Assembly (NCBI GenBank): GCA_963556195.1
Contig: OY744525.1
Coordinates: forward strand, 25,976,413 to 26,040,412
Origin: Sepiola atlantica
Taxonomy: Eukaryota; Mollusca; Cephalopoda; Sepiida; Sepiolidae
Length of the DNA: 64,000 bases
Direction: 5' to 3'
Below are positions 60,275 to 64,000 of this stretch, one piece after another; the stretch's first letter is position 1; each line of letters starts with the position of its first letter. The position numbers and the translations under genes are program-made. The notes beneath the pieces are model-generated. The model was given only the letters and a program-made list of their open reading frames with translations. It was not told the origin of the DNA and searched no databases.

Positions 60275-60340
60275 TCGTTCGTGTTTTTTTTTCTTTTTTT
60301 CTTTCTCTTTCTCTTTCTCTCTCTCTCTCTCTCTATTTTC
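60275..60340. repeat. Polypyrimidine (CT)n tract
   Basis: T/C-only run ending in (CT)n, followed by 'cgacattttcgacattttc', a small duplicate. The Arg/Glu/Lys peptide on the minus strand is an artefact. Confidence 0.85.
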
Positions 60341-60579
60341 GACATTTTCGACATTTTCCCCATGAAATATTTTTCAGCGGTGAACAAAAATCGAAGGAGG
60401 TTTGGATAATTGCCATTGCTTTACTTTTCAATTAGTCAAAATTTTACATGTCTTCAGTTTGTGAATTTCTCCGATGAAGATCCAATGTAGACACGCAAGA
60501 TTACTTGTTAAATTGGTTTACTCGAAAGATTCTTTATTTAGAGATGTCAATTTAGTGTCGGCTGTGAAAAAATCTTTAC

Positions 60580-60880
60580 CTCATCATCATCATCATCATT
60601 ATATTTAGTTTAACGTCCGTTACCGTGTTTCATTTGTCTCGCCGTGCGTCTGGCATTCTACGGTAGGGCATCACAGGCGATTAGCAATAAACTAACCCTT
60701 CCTCAAAGCCCAAAGCGACAAGGTAGGGCATAAGAGGGTATTCTGTCCTTAGTAAGAGGAGTCGAAGACCTTCTTGACTTGGGCAATTTTGGGGAAAATG
60801 AATATCCCCCACATAAAAAAACAAACTTGCTTGTGTCTAACTTTGCCCTTGGGGTGGAAGTGGGGCAAATAGGGACTCCC
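60580..60880 (-). mobile_element. LINE E 3'-tail remnant and SINE-like segment
   Basis: (CAT)n at 60582-60600 with 'agtttaacgtccgttacc' is the complement of the family E terminus. Next to it, 'cacaggcgattagcaataaa' and 'ctaacccttcctcaaag' resemble the body of the U2-headed SINE at 62465-62500, but no U2 head is present. Confidence 0.5.
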
Positions 60881-60887
60881 TTAAAGG

Positions 60888-61145
60888 CATCATCATCATC
60901 ATCATCATCGATTTAACCCCTGTTTTACATGTTGACATGTGTTGGATGGCTTTTAGAAATTGACTTCCAAACTACCCTATCTCTGACCAGGTCTTTATCT
61001 ATCTCTTTCTCCCCAGTCCATCCTTTTCACTTTCTTCCATGTTTTCCTTGATCTGACCCTGCTACCTAAACTGTTCTATATCTACTAACCCAAGCACTCG
61101 CAGCCATGTTTTCAATGTGACCACATCAACAAAGTCTCCTGTCCT
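60888..61145 (-). mobile_element. LINE family E 3' end
   Basis: (CAT)n at 60889-60910, then 'ttgacatgtgttggatggct' and 'gacttccaaactaccctatc' and traces of the 'GRPRKTW' coding end in the complement. Same orientation as 15825 and 19215. Confidence 0.7.
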
Positions 61146-61342
61146 GTACTGTTTGTTGAAAACTTTATATCTGTAAAAGCATAGATCTTTGCAAATAAAA
61201 CAAAAAAAAATCTAATAACAACATAAAGAAAATACTATGGCAAAATGATTTTCAACATTTCAGAAGTAAAGGGAGACAACAATTAAATCATTTTAGAGAT
61301 TTTAATCCTGAATTTGTATAATGCTGATTATTTTTAATATAA

Positions 61343-61917
61343 CTAAAAGAATACCCATACCAAGACAGGTAAAATTTTGCACCACTTTTATGTCCTCTTA
61401 TGAAGATTAAAATCAAGATGTAATGATACTAAATCTTATCTCTAGAATCCTTATTATACTTTTGATCAAAATCCATTACATGATTTCCATTCTAGAAAAT
61501 GTTTACAATTTAAGGTTTAAGCTTAAGGGGTCTTAAGAAGAAATTGAAATTCAGATAATCTTACTTAGTTGGTGTCTAATGACTATGGATCAAATTTAAT
61601 GCAAATCTGAAATATTTGAATTTTCAAATGAGTGGTTATACCCATATTATGGCCCCTAAAACCCCTTTAAAATACTTCATTTATTAATTCATATCCAATA
61701 CCAATACAAATTTCACAAAGGGCTTCCACCCCTTTTTTTATCTCTTTTGCATCAAACAAAATTAAACTACATATAGCACACATTACGACCTTTTAAGCCT
61801 ATCAGCTGTGTTCCAAAATTCACAATGATCGGTTAATTAGTTTAGGAGTGAATCTTGTACATACAAATATATAAGCAAATACACATACCTAACTTTATAT
61901 AAATAGAGATAAATGGG
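61343..61917 (-). mobile_element. Helitron family A, minus-strand, near full length
   Basis: On the minus strand it starts TCTATTTATATAAAGTTAGG (61917) and ends '..ggtatgggtattctTTTAG' then T (61343). The body aligns through 'gatccatagtcattagacac' and 'ccttaagcttaaacctta' with 5637-6251. The hairpin is weakened. The 575-bp length supports the family size. Confidence 0.7.
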
Positions 61918-62000
61918 AAGTATATTTATTTATATAAATCTTAAATCTATAAAGTTACGAGATTCCAGTGACATCAAAAACAATTTTCAAAGATACAAGT

Positions 62001-62328
62001 TATTTATCTACCTCCCACAGCGGTAAGATGTGACACAAGGTCGGGAAAGTGGGATTTGATAAACCAGCACACTGGTGAGCACACTGGCCATTAAAAATTG
62101 CCTGGGCAGCCCCGTCGGCATTCCCTAGTAGGGGCGCCTCAGGCAGTAAGCAATAAACTTACTCCACCCCAAAGAGGGGAGGCAAAGCCTGGGAGGGTGG
62201 ACCTCCTAGAACTGCACAGGACAAACCCACAGACCGGTGTAAATCAAGCACCGAAGGGCAAGACAATACCAGTCTATGGGGTGCAGTATCCATCGGAACA
62301 GATACTACACTTTGATCTTGGCCAAAAG
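62001..62328 (-). mobile_element. U2-headed SINE, copy B (downstream half of a dimer)
   Basis: Minus strand: head CTTTTGGCCAAGATCAAAGT and on through GTAGTATCTGTTC (62328-62296), lacking the first ~10 U2 bases. Then the shared body with 'catagactggtattgtcttg', 'gcttgatttacaccggtctg' and 'ctgcccaggcaatttttaa', and a tail 'cttaccgctgtgggaggtag'. A 99-codon plus frame over it is spurious. Confidence 0.82.
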
Positions 62329-62640
62329 CTCTATTTATCTACTTCCCACAGAGTAGAATGTGACACAAGGTCGGAAAGTGGGAATTGCGCATTCTAGAGG
62401 AAGAGTACTTGGGCTTTTAAAAAATTGCCTGAGCAGCCCCGTTGGCAGTCCCCGGTAGGGGCGCCTCAGGCGATTAGCAATAAACTAACCCCTTCTCAAA
62501 GGGTGAGAAGGAACTGCAAAGGACAGTCCCATAGACACGCGTAAATCAAGCCCCGAAGGCCAAGACAATACGAGTCTATGGGGTGCAGTGTCCATCGGAA
62601 CAGATACTACACTTTGATCTTGGCCAAAAGGCCGACAGAA
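62329..62640 (-). mobile_element. U2-headed SINE, copy C (upstream half of a dimer)
   Basis: Minus strand: TTTCTGTCGGCCTTTTGGCC, then AAGATCAAAGTGTAGTATCT (62640-62598), close to the U2 5' end. The body is shorter than in copy A. Its tail 'gtgggaagtagataaatagag' runs straight into copy B's head, so the two are joined head to tail. Confidence 0.82.
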
Positions 62641-63188
62641 ACATAGATCTTCCTAATATACTTTGTAGCTGACATGCGATCGATGTCAGTTCAACTAATT
62701 TGCATATGGATTTGAGCAAGTACATTTCATTAATTAACTATTCTTTCCTATTGTCATTAAATACAGTGTTTTTTCTGATATTAATAGAACACACACTTCT
62801 TTTTAGTGAATACTGTTTTATTTTCTACAGAAATGCTCGCAATTTATGGTCAAAAGTTAATTTCCACAAACTTGTTTACTACTGCCGGGCTGTGAAAGTT
62901 ATAAACAAGACACCCACACTCCTACCGACCAACACACCCACATGACATCGCCCAAACCACCCCAAAAAAGGAGCTATTTTATTATTTGTCGAACGCCACA
63001 CTCCAACGCACGCACACACACACACACACACTCCAACACACACACACACACATACACACTGCAACCAAGCAAACAAGTCCGTAAGTACACCCCGTTTCTA
63101 TTAAACTTTTTACAATTCCGTTTCCGGTGAGTCTTCTCAATCCTTTCCACTCAATTTAGTTCTGGGGGTTGCGATTCTTGGCTTTATA
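62641..63188. other. Unassigned spacer with (CA)n
   Basis: (CA)n blocks at 63010-63032 and 63039-63058. No gene. Confidence 0.4.
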
Positions 63189-63402
63189 AATTTTCCCAGG
63201 CAACGCGTGGACACGGGACCTTCTAGGAAATAATAAATAAATTAAATTGCAAAGAATTTATCCTGAAATTCCCAATTACTGGAGGAATGGGAATTGTTTA
63301 TATGTTTTCCACTAAACATTCAAATGTTAACAATTAGATATTCACACTGGTATTACTTTTATACGATGCCCGGGCAATGCCAGATAGCCCTGCTAGTTGA
63401 TA
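63189..63402 (+). mobile_element. Two Helitron family B-like 3' termini
   Basis: 'cccaggcaacgcgtggacac' to CTAG at 63217-63220, and 'cccgggcaatgccagatag' to CTAG at 63394-63397 followed by T. Both resemble the end at 44450-44475 and 36905-36950. The first has a partial CCA..TGG stem. Matching 5' ends were not located. Confidence 0.45.
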
Positions 63403-64000
63403 ATTACGGCACTATACCAAGTTTCAATGTTTCAGAATTTAAAAAAAATCTTTGAGATATGGCATAATATTTTTTGAAAAATGTGACAGTTTTAATTACA
63501 AACAGACACCAAGACTTTATTATAATAAGATACTATGAGATTGACTGCTTTAATTCTTTTTTTAATAACTCTTCAAAGACCTATGTATTGCTTATAGTTA
63601 TTTCTGTCAATCATAAGATCCCAATGGGGTTATGTAGCAGATATGCCAAAAAATGCCCTATGAGTCTTACAAAGTCTTGTAAATTTCTAAAATTTGTTAT
63701 AATATCGACATCCTTTTGTATAGTTTTAAACTATAAGTATTATAATTTCACACAAGAAGCCAAACTTACCTAAATACATTATGGGCTGTATATAGAACAA
63801 GTAAAGTCTTAAGAATCTTGTCACAATCTAACACAAGAGTTTTCTCAGTAAAAAATAGTTAAAAATAAAATAAGAAATTAGAAGCTTATTTTATTTAATA
63901 TACAGAATTTGTATACCAAATTTTATAAATGTATATTGGAAAACAAAAAACAATTTTTGAATGCCGGTTTTTCATGGTGTCTATTGCCTGCTAAAACTCG
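63403..64000. other. AT-rich spacer to the window end
   Basis: A 99-codon plus frame at 63474-63773 has no recognisable motif; the rest is low-complexity AT-rich DNA. Confidence 0.35.

Noticed and set aside
60166..60387. Arg/Lys/Glu-rich minus-strand frame
   Set aside because: It is the translation of a (CT)n tract.
62098..62397. 99-codon frame 'MPGQPRRHSL...'
   Set aside because: It lies antisense to, and wholly within, the U2-headed SINE and crosses the dimer junction.

Overview
This looks like intergenic or intronic DNA from a large, AT-rich, repeat-loaded animal genome. I found no convincing host protein-coding gene, rRNA or functional tRNA. The best guess at the source is a cephalopod mollusc, probably octopus-like. 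The basis is a recurring LINE 3' tail ending in 'gccgtccaac..catgccagcatgtaaaac..acgtta' plus (GAT)n, many (TA)n arrays, tRNA-like SINE heads, and a 'gttaggacggcatccaac' SINE tail near 54.15 kb. I associate these with cephalopod repeats from memory; nothing here proves the species.

Layout. 1-9.3 kb: a 161-bp satellite at the window edge, non-autonomous Helitron-like ends, an inverted dispersed repeat, a 36-copy 22-bp minisatellite, Helitron and LINE fragments, and a 31-copy 41-bp satellite. 9.3-22 kb: decayed non-LTR retrotransposon (LINE) pieces of several families, a 420-bp foldback element, a SINE whose 5' end is the start of U2 snRNA (17-bp target duplication), and a small MITE with a telomere-like core. 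22-30.4 kb: a Penelope-like element remnant with a GIY-YIG coding piece and a complete-looking hammerhead ribozyme core, a LINE half with readable reverse transcriptase, a ~590-bp foldback, tRNA-derived SINEs and a decayed LINE running from RT to its 3' end.

30.7-34.95 kb holds the only intact-looking coding element: a Ty3/gypsy-type LTR retrotransposon on the minus strand with identical 169-bp LTRs, a perfect 5-bp target duplication and one uninterrupted 1272-codon gag-pol frame that nearly fills the space between the LTRs. No tRNA-type primer site is evident. Instead, 18 bases after the 5' LTR are complementary (17/18) to a stretch inside that LTR, which suggests self-primed reverse transcription.

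35-44.5 kb: two more MITE-like or short retroposed insertions, a 27-bp minisatellite open in several frames on both strands, and a Helitron that has received three later insertions (two LINE 3' ends and the telomere-like MITE), each datable from uninterrupted copies elsewhere in the window. A LINE RT interrupted by a SINE-like element (18-bp target duplication) and a textbook non-autonomous Helitron follow. 45-64 kb: a 583-bp element with ~95-bp terminal inverted repeats, a 200-bp palindrome, local direct duplications, more LINE 3' ends, another Helitron copy, and a head-to-tail dimer of the U2-headed SINE.

What acts together: the window is a layered record of transposition. Autonomous classes (LINEs, gypsy, Penelope, Helitrons, hAT-like) lie beside short parasitic partners (SINEs, MITEs, foldbacks). 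Paralogous empty sites let several insertions be ordered. All identifications are by eye from sequence motifs; no database search was run.
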